From Anaspis maculata (Eukaryota; Arthropoda; Insecta; Coleoptera; Scraptiidae): a stretch of 64,000 nucleotides of DNA. The position numbers and the translations under genes are program-made. Under the pieces are notes generated by a model, which made no database searches, had not been told where the DNA came from, and was given only the letters and a program-made list of their open reading frames with translations. Within the stretch, counting starts at the first letter, position 1. Every line of letters begins with the position of its first letter. The DNA lies in assembly GCA_949128115.1 (NCBI GenBank), contig OX421967.1, positions 26,676,635-26,740,634 on the forward strand, in the 5' to 3' direction. Of this stretch, positions 1-8,400 are shown one piece after another.

Positions 1-180
1 TACGGCTACGACTGATGGAGCTTGCAAAATTTTGGAGCGAGGCTATCAGCAGCCATCAGCCGTATCCTCCCGGCGCTCCAGCTTGTCAGTCTTGTCACTT
101 TATTTTTGCTCCAAAAAGTGAACTGAAAATACTGGAATAAAATACTGAATACTGAATACTGAAAATAAAAAGTGAACGGG
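1..180 (+). mobile_element. MITE family A, copy 1, cut by window edge
   Basis: This is the right-hand part of a short inverted-repeat element whose other copies lie at 18030, 24167 and 47435. It shares with them the asymmetric core (…CTATCAGC…CCAT…GGCCGTAT…) and the right arm containing TTGTCACTTTATTTTTGCTC. This copy has small expansions of its own: a partial duplication around CTTGTCA and three TACTGAA units near 145-165. The left arm lies outside the window. It has no coding capacity and is probably non-autonomous. Confidence 0.75.
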
Positions 181-254
181 ATAAATCTAATGATTTTGAC
201 GTGCGAAAGCTCATTGTCAACCCTTCAAAAACTCTATTCAACATAATGTTCAAG

Positions 255-390
255 TTGAGGCCTATCTGTCACCTGTCAAAAATTACTAACTGTCAAAGCC
301 TAGAATTGAATGTTTAATATCTCGAGAAATACCGAACGGATTTCAATCCAATTTGATTTACAGGAAGAGTATATCTCACAAAGGTTTTAC
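255..390 (+). repeat. Diverged dispersed repeat, copy 1
   Basis: The stretch starting TATCTGTCACCTGTCAAA and running through CGATTTCAATCCAATTTGAT-like sequence recurs in the same orientation at about 63241-63350, with roughly a quarter of positions changed. It is not part of any recognised inverted-repeat element. The rest of 181-1336 shows no gene or repeat that I can support. Confidence 0.5.
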
Positions 391-1336
391 TGGCGTAGTG
401 CTATAATTTGTGGAAATACATAGGCACAAGTGTGAGGACTCTAAGGGACTGAAGACTATCTAAGAAATTTCAGTTACGATAAGTATCTAATTGTTCATAT
501 CGTGAGCCAAGCACATCCAATTTCTCGGTAATTTTGTGAAAGAATGGCTTCATAAGGCGCAAACCAAATTAAGTGACCTTGATGAATTGTGATGCCTTGA
601 ATTTCAAATTACTTTTGAGGTGCAATTCAAAACTTCAATATCGTGGAAGCTGGTCGTTTAGTGTGGTTTAGTATCTGTTTGAACTGATATTTTTCTTCAA
701 CACCTGTGGAAGACCCCATTATTGATTTATCTTCATAATGTCACCATGACATGCCCTTCTTTCAATTTCAATCAGATTGATATACTTTTTATTGGAGCCC
801 TGACCCATTTTTAAAATGTTTTTTCACGTCACACTTGAACACTTCGCAAGAAAACCGACTCAAAATTGATTGACCAACGGGTTATATCCACATCGCTGAA
901 CTCAAAAAAGTCTCAATCAAAATCAGCCACAGAAAGATATGTTGCCATTTTAAAAGAGAAGTACAGTACAATCGTTGCTCAAAAGCTTTTCAGATATTTT
1001 TTTATATCAAAGACATGGTCGCCGGCTTTGAACCATTTCAATTTGAGTTACCCAGCTCTATTCACCACTCTGTAGTTCTGTATTTTACTTTGGTAAAAGT
1101 TAAGATCAAATGAAAGTTACGTTCGAGAAGAGCCTTCCAGAAGGTTTCATGTCACGAATGATTACTTGACGCGCAACAACTGACAGGTGACAAATTGAAT
1201 GTTACGACAAGAATATTTATCGCAGGATGTGGGGATTTATCGCTAATGGCGCATTCTAATTGGTCATTTTGAATGCAATCAATCGTTAAGTACATCCCAT
1301 CTATCATTTGTTCAGCAGAATCAGCCGAATCTTAAA

Positions 1337-1404
1337 ACCTCTTTACAAGGAATCGCAAAATTAGAGGACTTCTTCTCTAATTTTGCGATTCCTTGTAAAG
1401 AGGT
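1337..1404. repeat. Perfect 30-bp inverted repeat (hairpin)
   Basis: Bases 1337-1366 and 1375-1404 are exact reverse complements over all 30 positions and are separated by an 8-base loop (GACTTCTT). It could be a very young miniature foldback or a hairpin RNA precursor. No transposon-like target duplication is visible beside it. Confidence 0.85.
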
Positions 1405-1689
1405 CACCTCATTAGGACGATTTAGGGCAGTGCTTGAAAATGAAATAAAAAACTGTTTCTAATACATTTTGGAAAATGTGGGTGGTGTTAAAAAATGAGA
1501 CTCTAGGCTCTTTGATGTTATTTATCTAACGCGGTTTCACTTAAGACCTTTTAAAACAAGCTGAATAACAAAAATTTGTTGAAACAGGTTGAATGTGTTG
1601 TGAAAGTAATAAATCCTGAAAATCCAGTAAGTGAAACAAATGCGGAGTAAAGCGGACTCGTTAATCGTTCTCAGATGCAATTGTTGACG

Positions 1690-1880
1690 AACCCAGTAAC
1701 ATTGGAGACTCCGATATAAAGATGAGTCACAAACCCGGAGACTTCGACATGAGGATAAGTCGCAAGCCCGGAGACTTCGACTGGGAGATAAGACACGAAC
1801 TCGTACAGTTAACGGAGGAGCCGTTCGGGAGCTTGCCCGCACGATCCATCAGCGGACGGCTGGACTACCGCATCGACGGA
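1690..1880. repeat. Dispersed repeat D, copy 1, with internal tandem unit
   Basis: It contains two tandem copies of an approximately 33-bp unit (CCCGGAGACTTCGAC shared), then a GTACAGTTAACGGAGGAG… segment and GAGCTTGCC. Related but diverged stretches occur at about 8215-8400 and 39870-40010. Short open frames exist on both strands because the unit is a multiple of three, but no protein family is recognised. The flanking stretches 1405-1689 and 1881-2201 hold nothing I can identify. Confidence 0.5.
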
Positions 1881-2201
1881 CCAACCAAAAAAAGCCTTTT
1901 AATTTGTTTAAAGCAGTTTACAAAAATCCTTACAGATAATAAATGGGCCTCAAGTCCCCCCTTTGACCCTCTGTTTTCAAAAATAAAAAACGACCTTTTT
2001 TACATTTTTCTGGCACTCTCGAAGCGTTTTTCTAAACTGCCTTGGATTTTTTACGGCGAGTTCGGAATACCCTGTATGATTAAATAATTCGATAATAATC
2101 CAACACCATATTACGATCAGCTGGATTCCCATTTAAAATTGGCTTTGGCATCAAAATATTCAGTCTTTTAGCCAATCCAGTTGCTTAATTGCGTGTCGGA
2201 T

Positions 2202-3050
2202 ATGACAAACTATAGACCTATCGCCCTGTTGTCTGCATTCTCTAAAATATTTGAAAAAGCCTCCAGCAATCGACTCACTAATTTCCTTGTGTAAGAGAAC
2301 ATAGTTTCTGGAAGGCAATTCGGTTTTCGCCCTTAGGCATAAGTACCGAGGATGCTGTTATGTCACTTTACATGCACCCGTGTGCTGAAGGCCTTGGACT
2401 CTGGAAAGGTTTGTGCCGGTGTATTTTTCGACTTGTCTCGTGCATTCGATATGCCATGACAGACTTCTAGAAAAAATCAAGAAGTATACGGAGTGCGCGG
2501 TGTACCTCATAGCTGGCTTTCCCCCTACCTTCGAGAACGTACCCAAAGGGTTCAATTGAGGGGCAATGATGGTGCGTATCACAAGTATCATTCATCCATA
2601 TGACAAGTTCAATGCCTAAGGGCCAATTTGTACAAAATGTACAAAACAAATAAATACTCTATCCATCTATCTATCACATGTCACATCTTAGATCGGTTTT
2701 GACGGAGGTACCTCAGGGTAGCATCTTTGGGCCCATCTTGTCCGTACTTTTCATCAACGATCTGTTTGTCGGAGATTTCCATACTTTGAGGCAGATGGCA
2801 CCTCTGCCCTGGTGTTTCCCCTCCCCCTGTGTCTGACCTTGTGGGAGGCATGAGTTTGGTGGTTGCTAATAATATGATTAAGTACTGTCGGATGAATGCT
2901 TTGCACCTTAACAGAAGTAAAACTGAACTGGTTCAGTTTTCCACCAAAGCCAGAAATTCAAGTCTTCTTGTGGAGGCTGGAGGAGAGACCTTGAAACAGA
3001 GCGATGGAGTAAGATTCCTGGGTATTCACATGGATTCTCGGCTGACGTGA
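2202..3050 (+). pseudogene. Non-LTR retrotransposon reverse transcriptase, degraded
   Basis: Conceptual translation in shifting frames gives the block order of a LINE-type reverse transcriptase (jockey/CR1-like by appearance). TNYRPIALLSAFSKIFEKA lies at 2205, GKVCAGVFFDLSRAFD at about 2406-2453, VPQGSIFGPILSVLFINDL at 2708-2764, and then a segment ending KSDGVRFLGIHMDSRLT-like at 3050. The first catalytic Asp (FDLSRAFD) is kept. The box that should read F/YADD reads ADG at about 2790, so the active site is lost. In-frame stops and several frameshifts occur, and a CTATC-rich stretch at about 2640-2690 interrupts it. No endonuclease domain or intact first ORF is visible upstream. This is a dead insertion near the gene, not a host gene. 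Confidence 0.85.
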
Positions 3051-3309
3051 GAAAGTCATAATACATATGTGTCGGACAGGCTGTCATCCTCTCATTACGT
3101 GATCTGGTAACTTCGAGATTCCTTGAGGATTCCTGCTGGCTCAGTCTTTTTACACTCTTGGCGATTTTTTTTAACAGTGGACATTCGTGAGTGTTCTCTG
3201 TCAGTCATTTATATCACGATTTTACATCTTGTCCATCTATTTATTTTTTGTGTTTATGACATTCACCCATACATTTTATTGTAATGTACGAGGGAAAAAA
3301 TTAAGCTTG

Positions 3310-3331
3310 TCTATTTATTTATTTATTTATT
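3310..3331 (+). repeat. (TTTA)n microsatellite
   Basis: About five ATTT/TTTA units follow the reverse transcriptase remnant by 260 bp. Simple A/T-rich repeats are common at the 3' ends of non-LTR elements, so this may mark the end of that insertion. Nothing else is evident in 3051-3753. Confidence 0.6.
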
Positions 3332-3753
3332 GTTCCAAAAGCCGATTCTAAAAGAAAATTTGATTGATTGCATGGTAATAAGCTTTCGAATTCACATTTT
3401 TCTAGTTAACAAATTCAGCCTGCTTTGTTTTAACTGCGAATTTTACATTAAGCCGCTTGTCTTTCAAGTATTAGGAGTCAATTTCCAGTTGGAGAGTGTC
3501 TAAAACTGATTCATTCTTATAAATGGCTTTCGGCAACGATATAGATTTGAGACCACCAGGACTGATTTCTCATTTTCAACATCAACAGTGTTTTCTTTTT
3601 TATGCAGGAATTACTGTGACCGTGTTTTTGAACATCACTCACTTGATAGAGACCGAGGTTCGTGTCAGTTGTAATATTATTCTCGTAATAATGCCAAATA
3701 CCTACTTAACGACAATTAAAATTTTTGAGATAATGCTCGACTGAAATACTTCA

Positions 3754-4393
3754 TTAAGAGTCCTCTGTACGCTCAGAGTGGTTCCAACTGAAATGCTTCT
3801 AAATCGAAGCCGGTAATTTTTTTTGAACTGGCATTTGGAGATTCCACTTCATATCCCTATATAAACATGTTAACGGAAAAAAATCCGAGAAAAACCGATC
3901 ACAGCCGAAGATAGTCAAATCTTACGCGCGCCACCCTAGGGCCTTTATTTGATTTGAAACAATAATCATTTTTTCAGGGTGGACTCTCAACAGTATTCTG
4001 CACAATCGTACCGGGTGGTTTTTCAATAAAAAAATTTCAGCTGAAGATATGGAGCTCCAAATTTTTGAGCATTTTTTTAACAATTTTCACAGCCAAATAA
4101 CTTCGGCTCCAGATATTTTATCGAAAAATCACCCGGTACGTTGGTGCCGAATACTGTAGAGAGTCCACCTTGGAAAAAGGAATTTTCTTCCAAGTTAAAT
4201 AAAGGCCCTAGGATGGCGCCCGTAAAATTTGACTATCTTCGGCTGTGATAGGCTTTTCTCGGATTTTTTCCCTTTCACATGTTATTATGGAGATATGAAG
4301 TATAATCACAAAATACCAGTTGGAAGAGAATAGCCGTCTTCGATTTAGGGGTCTTTTAGTCGGAGCTGCTTTAAGCGTACAGAGGACTCTTAA
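3754..4393. mobile_element. 640-bp foldback element B with TTAA ends
   Basis: The two halves are imperfect reverse complements meeting near 4073. The outermost match is TTAAGAGTCCTCTGTACGC on the left with its complement on the right. Deeper matches include the CACAGCCGAAGATAGTCAAA block and the GTACCGGGTG block. TTAA at both tips could be a duplicated target (piggyBac-like) or part of the terminal repeat; the sequence does not decide. There is no ORF. It lies about 300 bp upstream of the proposed promoter. Confidence 0.75.
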
Positions 4394-4685
4394 TTACTGA
4401 AAAAATACAATTTTACGTAAAACAAATAAAGGAGTCAAAGGCAGCGACATAGCGAATCGATAAAGAGAAAGGCAGCTGAAAATTCAGAAGTCGGGTGAAT
4501 GGGGGCTCCGCAGCCTAGCCCGCCGGGGCTCCGACCGACTCTTGAGCCGGCCCTGGTGGCCGTGCGGGCCGGGGGGCGCGGATTATGCAAAAAAAAGAGC
4601 GAGAGCACCGCCTTTGCACGGTTTGATCAGTGCGGTACCGCTGGATCTGAATCGCACCAGCACACGCACTGGTTTTACACACACA
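4394..4685 (+). other. GC-rich stretch upstream of promoter
   Basis: About 4495-4580 is strongly GC- and CpG-rich, with runs such as GGCCGGGGGGCGCGG, in otherwise AT-rich DNA. No ORF with a recognisable product is present. Its position immediately 5' of a TATA/initiator pair fits a proximal promoter region, which is inference only. Confidence 0.4.
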
Positions 4686-4720
4686 TATAAAGTCTCAGCT
4701 TTACATTATAGCTCAGTGTT
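4686..4720 (+). promoter_or_regulatory. Candidate core promoter of myoglianin (TATA + Inr)
   Basis: TATAAAG begins at 4686 and the arthropod initiator pentamer TCAGT lies at 4713-4717, which puts a start site at A4715. The 29-base distance from the first T of the TATA box to that A is the canonical spacing. This would give an unspliced 5' leader of 549 nt before the ATG at 5264. The call rests on motif match and spacing; the leader could also contain an intron or a more distant start. Confidence 0.5.
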
Positions 4721-4771
4721 GGTCTTTAACTCTACCCAAGTCGGTTTACTACCACATATACTATAATATAA

Positions 4772-4876
4772 ATGACTGATGATAGATCTCCTTATGTAGA
4801 GTCCCGACCGCGTGCTGCATGTCAACTTTGTGATCGAGAAACCCTTGTGATTTTTTCTATTTCTATACTTTATTAG
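4772..4876 (+). CDS. Upstream ORF 1 in the 5' leader (34 aa)
   Basis: ATG at 4772 opens a 34-codon frame closed by TAG at 4874-4876, wholly inside the proposed leader. It has no recognised homology. If the leader is transcribed as proposed it would be a translational brake on the main ORF; otherwise it is chance. Confidence 0.25.
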   Translation: MTDDRSPYVESRPRAACQLCDRETLVIFSISILY

Positions 4877-4991
4877 TAGAGTCCTTGTATTAAAAAAAAA
4901 TCTTTTTCGCATCGAATGCGAAGGAAAAAATTGTGATGACCGCGAGTATTATTAAAAATTAACGAGACCAGATTTCGTCAGGAGAGAAAAA

Positions 4992-5117
4992 ATGGGAAAA
5001 AGTGGTTTCGGCACCGACATCCAAGGACTTCATCATCACCACCATCAGGAAGGCCGATCGCCGACTACATCAATGGAAATAAAATATGTGATAAAGTGTG
5101 ATTCCTCGAAATTGTGA
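4992..5117 (+). CDS. Upstream ORF 2 in the 5' leader (41 aa)
   Basis: ATG at 4992 opens 41 codons ending at TGA 5115-5117, with a five-histidine run near residues 14-18. The A at -3 and G at +4 around the ATG (AAAATGG) are favourable. It ends 146 bp before the myoglianin start and is not in the same frame as a fusion. Function is unknown; a uORF role is inference. Confidence 0.3.
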   Translation: MGKSGFGTDIQGLHHHHHQEGRSPTTSMEIKYVIKCDSSKL

Positions 5118-5130
5118 TATTCACTTCTTT

Positions 5131-5173
5131 TTACTACTATTACTACTACTACTACTATTACTACCTACTACTA
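5131..5173 (+). repeat. (TAC)n microsatellite in the leader
   Basis: About 13 TAC/TAT triplets form an imperfect trinucleotide tract within the proposed 5' UTR. Length polymorphism would be expected. Confidence 0.8.
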
Positions 5174-5229
5174 GAATTTTTGATCGTAAATTTTTTGACT
5201 GACTTGTGATAATTCGACGACTGATTTTG

Positions 5230-5260
5230 AAAAAAAAAACAACAACAACAAAAAACAAGA
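5230..5260 (+). repeat. Poly(A)/(CAA)n tract just 5' of the start codon
   Basis: An A10 run followed by four CAA units and further A-rich sequence ends a few bases before AAACATGG. Such CAA-rich, unstructured leaders favour ribosome loading in other systems; here that is inference. The start context has A at -3 and G at +4. Confidence 0.6.
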
Positions 5261-5263
5261 AAC

Positions 5264-5696
5264 ATGGAGGAAAGCAAAATGAGCATCATCAGGAGAACTT
5301 TTGGGTGCAAAAACGCAATTCTGGTGGTGCTGTTGGTCTGCTGCAGCAGTCAGGCCGACAAGCACCAGAACACGTCCAACAGTATTGTCAAGGGAGGGCA
5401 TATGGGGGGTGAGCACATGATGGGCGGCTGCGGGTCGTGCAAGATGAGGGAGGAGATCAAAAACAGGAGCCTGGAAGTGATCAAGGAGGAGGTGCTCAGA
5501 CGGATGGGGTTCCAGAGCGCCCCCAACGTGACGGGGAGGGTGCTGCCCCCAGTGCCGCCGCATTTTCTGGCCAAAGTCGACCAGGACTACGGGGGGATGC
5601 AGAGCGACCAGCCCTTCAAGACGGGGTACCACGTCACCGAGGAGGAGGACGACTATCACGTCAAGACGCAGGAGGTGCTGACTTTCGCGCAACCCT
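5264..5696 (+). CDS. myo: Myoglianin (GDF8/11-like TGF-beta ligand), exon 1 of 3
   Basis: It encodes residues 1-144 and the first base of codon 145. The product is the precursor of a secreted activin/myostatin-class ligand. In insects myoglianin acts in muscle, glia and the prothoracic gland/corpora allata axis through Baboon-type receptors and Smad2 (family knowledge). The start ATGG has a strong context; Met6 is an alternative. A basic n-region and hydrophobic core (about residues 18-27) form a signal peptide, with likely cleavage after SSQA (31). The prodomain start matches vertebrate myostatin: CGSCKMREEIK at 56, then an amphipathic inhibitory helix, APNVT at 87, VDQDY at 105 and an acidic EEEDDYH at 127. 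N-glycosylation sequons are N36, N67 and N88. Asp115 (MQS-D) sits where tolloid proteases cut relatives. The exon ends at a consensus GTAAGT donor (5697). It is GC-rich against an AT-rich surround. A stop two codons past the donor confirms splicing. Confidence 0.93.
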
Positions 5697-6875
5697 GTAA
5701 GTAGCAATTATTTTTCATCGGTTCTTACCCAGTTTTCTTTGTATAAGCAAACGGGAGTTTCGCGTCCTTGAAGTTAGTCCAACAGGGATGTAAAAATCGT
5801 TTTTAACGTTAAAACTGGCGGTTCTGAATCCAATTTAAAAGCCGTTGAAAATAAGCCGATTTCTGATTGTTTCTAGATGATCGATCCCTTTAAAATGTTG
5901 AAGAATGTTCAAATTTTATTGAGAATTTGAATTCAACCTACCACTGAAAGCAACTCAAAATTGAGAAAAAAATTGGCACATGATGTCATTACACAAAAAA
6001 AAATACGAAATGATAATGATAAATGATGAATTATTGTATTTAAAAATTGGTTAGCTGTCCGAATAAGAATGTAAAAATGAGTACAAATTGACATAAATGT
6101 GAAAAACCAGTTATTTGCTAATAACTTATGACTTATTCAAACATTTGCTTTTTGGCTTGTCAACCCTCGTCAGTGATGTTGAGTACCCCTGAACTGAAAT
6201 GTCAAAAATTCTGCAAATAATATTCGAAAAACTTAAGCTATATTCAAGTGATAGAATGATGATAAATGGTAGAGAAATCGTCAAAAAATGCCAAATACCA
6301 GTTCTTGGACGTGAATTATTGAGTCTGCATCATTAACAAAGGTGCTTGTTCTGAAAATATTGGGAGCTGCAATTTGTACTTCATTGTAAAGTACTTCATA
6401 AGTAGTTTGGCGCAAAGAATTAGAAATTAGAATTAATATCTATAGGTACAGTGAATTTGATTTTTTGCTTAATAAATATTGAATTTTGATTGGTCGATAA
6501 CTTCGTTTAATCAGTTTCTTTTTCACGAATTCTTCGTGTCCTTGAAGTTAGCAAAGAAGCTTGTGAAATTTATTGGATTGTTTGAGCTACGATTTGCCGT
6601 AGATTGAGTACAGGTACTTAGTCAACGTCAATATAACTATAACTATACACAGAAGTTAGCAGATCATGTAAGAATACAAGAAATTATTATTTATTATAGA
6701 AAAAAAATTAGAGTGTTTGAGAGACTGGATTTTTGAGAGCTGAAGAGACATAGGTAATGCTTATAGCCGCGGGATATGTTTTAGGCAAAATTAGCAAACA
6801 AAATGCGTTATTTATAAATTGAAGAACAGACAATAGGCTATTTTAGACATTTCGACTAAAATCCTGTCTAATATA

Positions 6876-6988
6876 ACGATCAAAAACTTCCCCCTCTAGG
6901 CAGGCTGCGGCCTGGCCAAAATCAGCCTCGTTTGCCTGCCAATGACCAGACCACAGCCTGCCTAGAGGAGAAAAATTTTTGGTCATAG
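6876..6988. mobile_element. MITE family C, copy 1
   Basis: This short palindromic element has arms GATCAAAAACTTCCCCCTCT…GGCAGGCTG and their complement. It encloses an asymmetric core with GCCAAAATCAGCCTCGTTTG. A second copy at 36626-36741 carries the same arms with the core reversed. It is non-coding. The following stretch 6989-8214 shows no gene. Confidence 0.75.
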
Positions 6989-8214
6989 GGTACCTAACCT
7001 TGTATACAAAATTACTTGACTCAACACCGATTATAGCCAAATTTCAACATTACATGATATAACTTACCTACTGTGATGATAATGCGATAGGTACTCCTAT
7101 TTGTTGTATAATTTTTTCATTTTAACTGTCAGGTGTTGATAGGGCAAACGATGGGTGAAACGGAATTTATGATTTTTCATAATCCTGAACTACTAAATTA
7201 TGAAAAATATATTGAAGAAATTCTAATTATTTTTCGCGAATTCTTCTCAATACACTCGAACAAAATAAACATTGTATGGGAAAAATATATTCAAAGTGGA
7301 CTGAGTTTTTCGGAATTTACCAATTTTCAACCGAAATCAACTTGACATTGTTGATGGTTTTTGGTTTTGAAAATAGGATAACGAGTGACAATCATACACA
7401 ACACTTGCACTTCTCCGTATACTTACAGAGTGTCTCTTTGGGAGCCTTGCAATCACATTTTTCATGTTTAATTTCGATGGGACAAAAACTAATTAAATTG
7501 TGGTTATTCAAATATCTACTACAAAAAAATAAACATCCAACTTCGGATTTTTTCAGCAGATACATACACTTCAATATCAAGCAATTTTTCCAAATGGCAA
7601 CTTTCTTACAAGTACCCAATAAAATAAGTACCTCTAGCTTTTCAAATAAATGAGAATTTGTTTAAAATTCTTCTTACTTCAACGATATGTGTAACAAGTC
7701 GACTTTAAGGCTAAATTCGAGGCTGAATTAGTAAAACAGAAAGCAAATGTGATATTGTATAGAGGGTTACAGGGTTGATTCAGAACTATATAAACATAAT
7801 TATGATATACCGTGACAACAGAGATGTGACAGTACTTAACTGAAGGTTTATATTATTTTTGATTGTTTCCCCTCAATTTTGTTTTGTGATTAATTATTTT
7901 ATTTATTTTTCAATCTCCAAAGATTCTTCACCTATAATCTTGGATATAATTCTCGAGGAAGCGAGATAAAAGTATAGAGAAAGTAAAAAAGTGCAACTTT
8001 AAAGACAATTCCCTCTGAAATACGTTCATCACGAGCAAAAAAAATTCCAGTTTCATAAATACTCACACGATCTTTCTTGATCTGAATATTTTTTATATCA
8101 AGTTATGCATCAGTCTGTATAGCTTTTGCAAAGGTCCCAAGTGGTTAGAATGTTCTAAATTCCATTGGTATGGAATAAGTAATTAAATACTTTAATTAAC
8201 GGAGCTCGGAAATA
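6989..8214. other. Intronic stretch without recognised genes
   Basis: It is AT-rich. The longest open frame (about 125 codons at 7276-7653) is rich in Phe/Lys/Asn, as random AT-rich DNA gives, with no domain. The segment at about 8035-8100 (…TACTCACACGATC…TTCTTGATC…) resembles 43565-43630 in the proposed 3' UTR in the same orientation, so it is a diverged dispersed repeat. Confidence 0.4.
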
Positions 8215-8400
8215 TTCCAAATACTCGGAAAATCAACTGAAACAACTTTTTTGGAGAGACCTCCCTGTATAATCCCAATCCCTGGGATGAACTACAAACT
8301 CGGAGATCCCGACAGGGGAATACGACAAAAATCTGTACAATTGGCGGAGGTGCCGCTCGACAGTTTGCTGGATCTTCGCTAATGGAGCTTTCCCAATTCA
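8215..8400. repeat. Dispersed repeat D, copy 2
   Basis: It shares GTACAATTGGCGGAGGTGCC, an ACTCGGAGAT-like block and a GGATCTTCGCTAATGGAGCT end with the D-type stretches at 1690 and 39870. Its order of blocks is the same as in copy 1, but it is diverged. Confidence 0.45.

Noticed and set aside
5171..5707. 178-codon minus-strand ORF antisense to exon 1
   Set aside because: It is the shadow of a GC-rich coding exon; the plus strand matches the myostatin prodomain.
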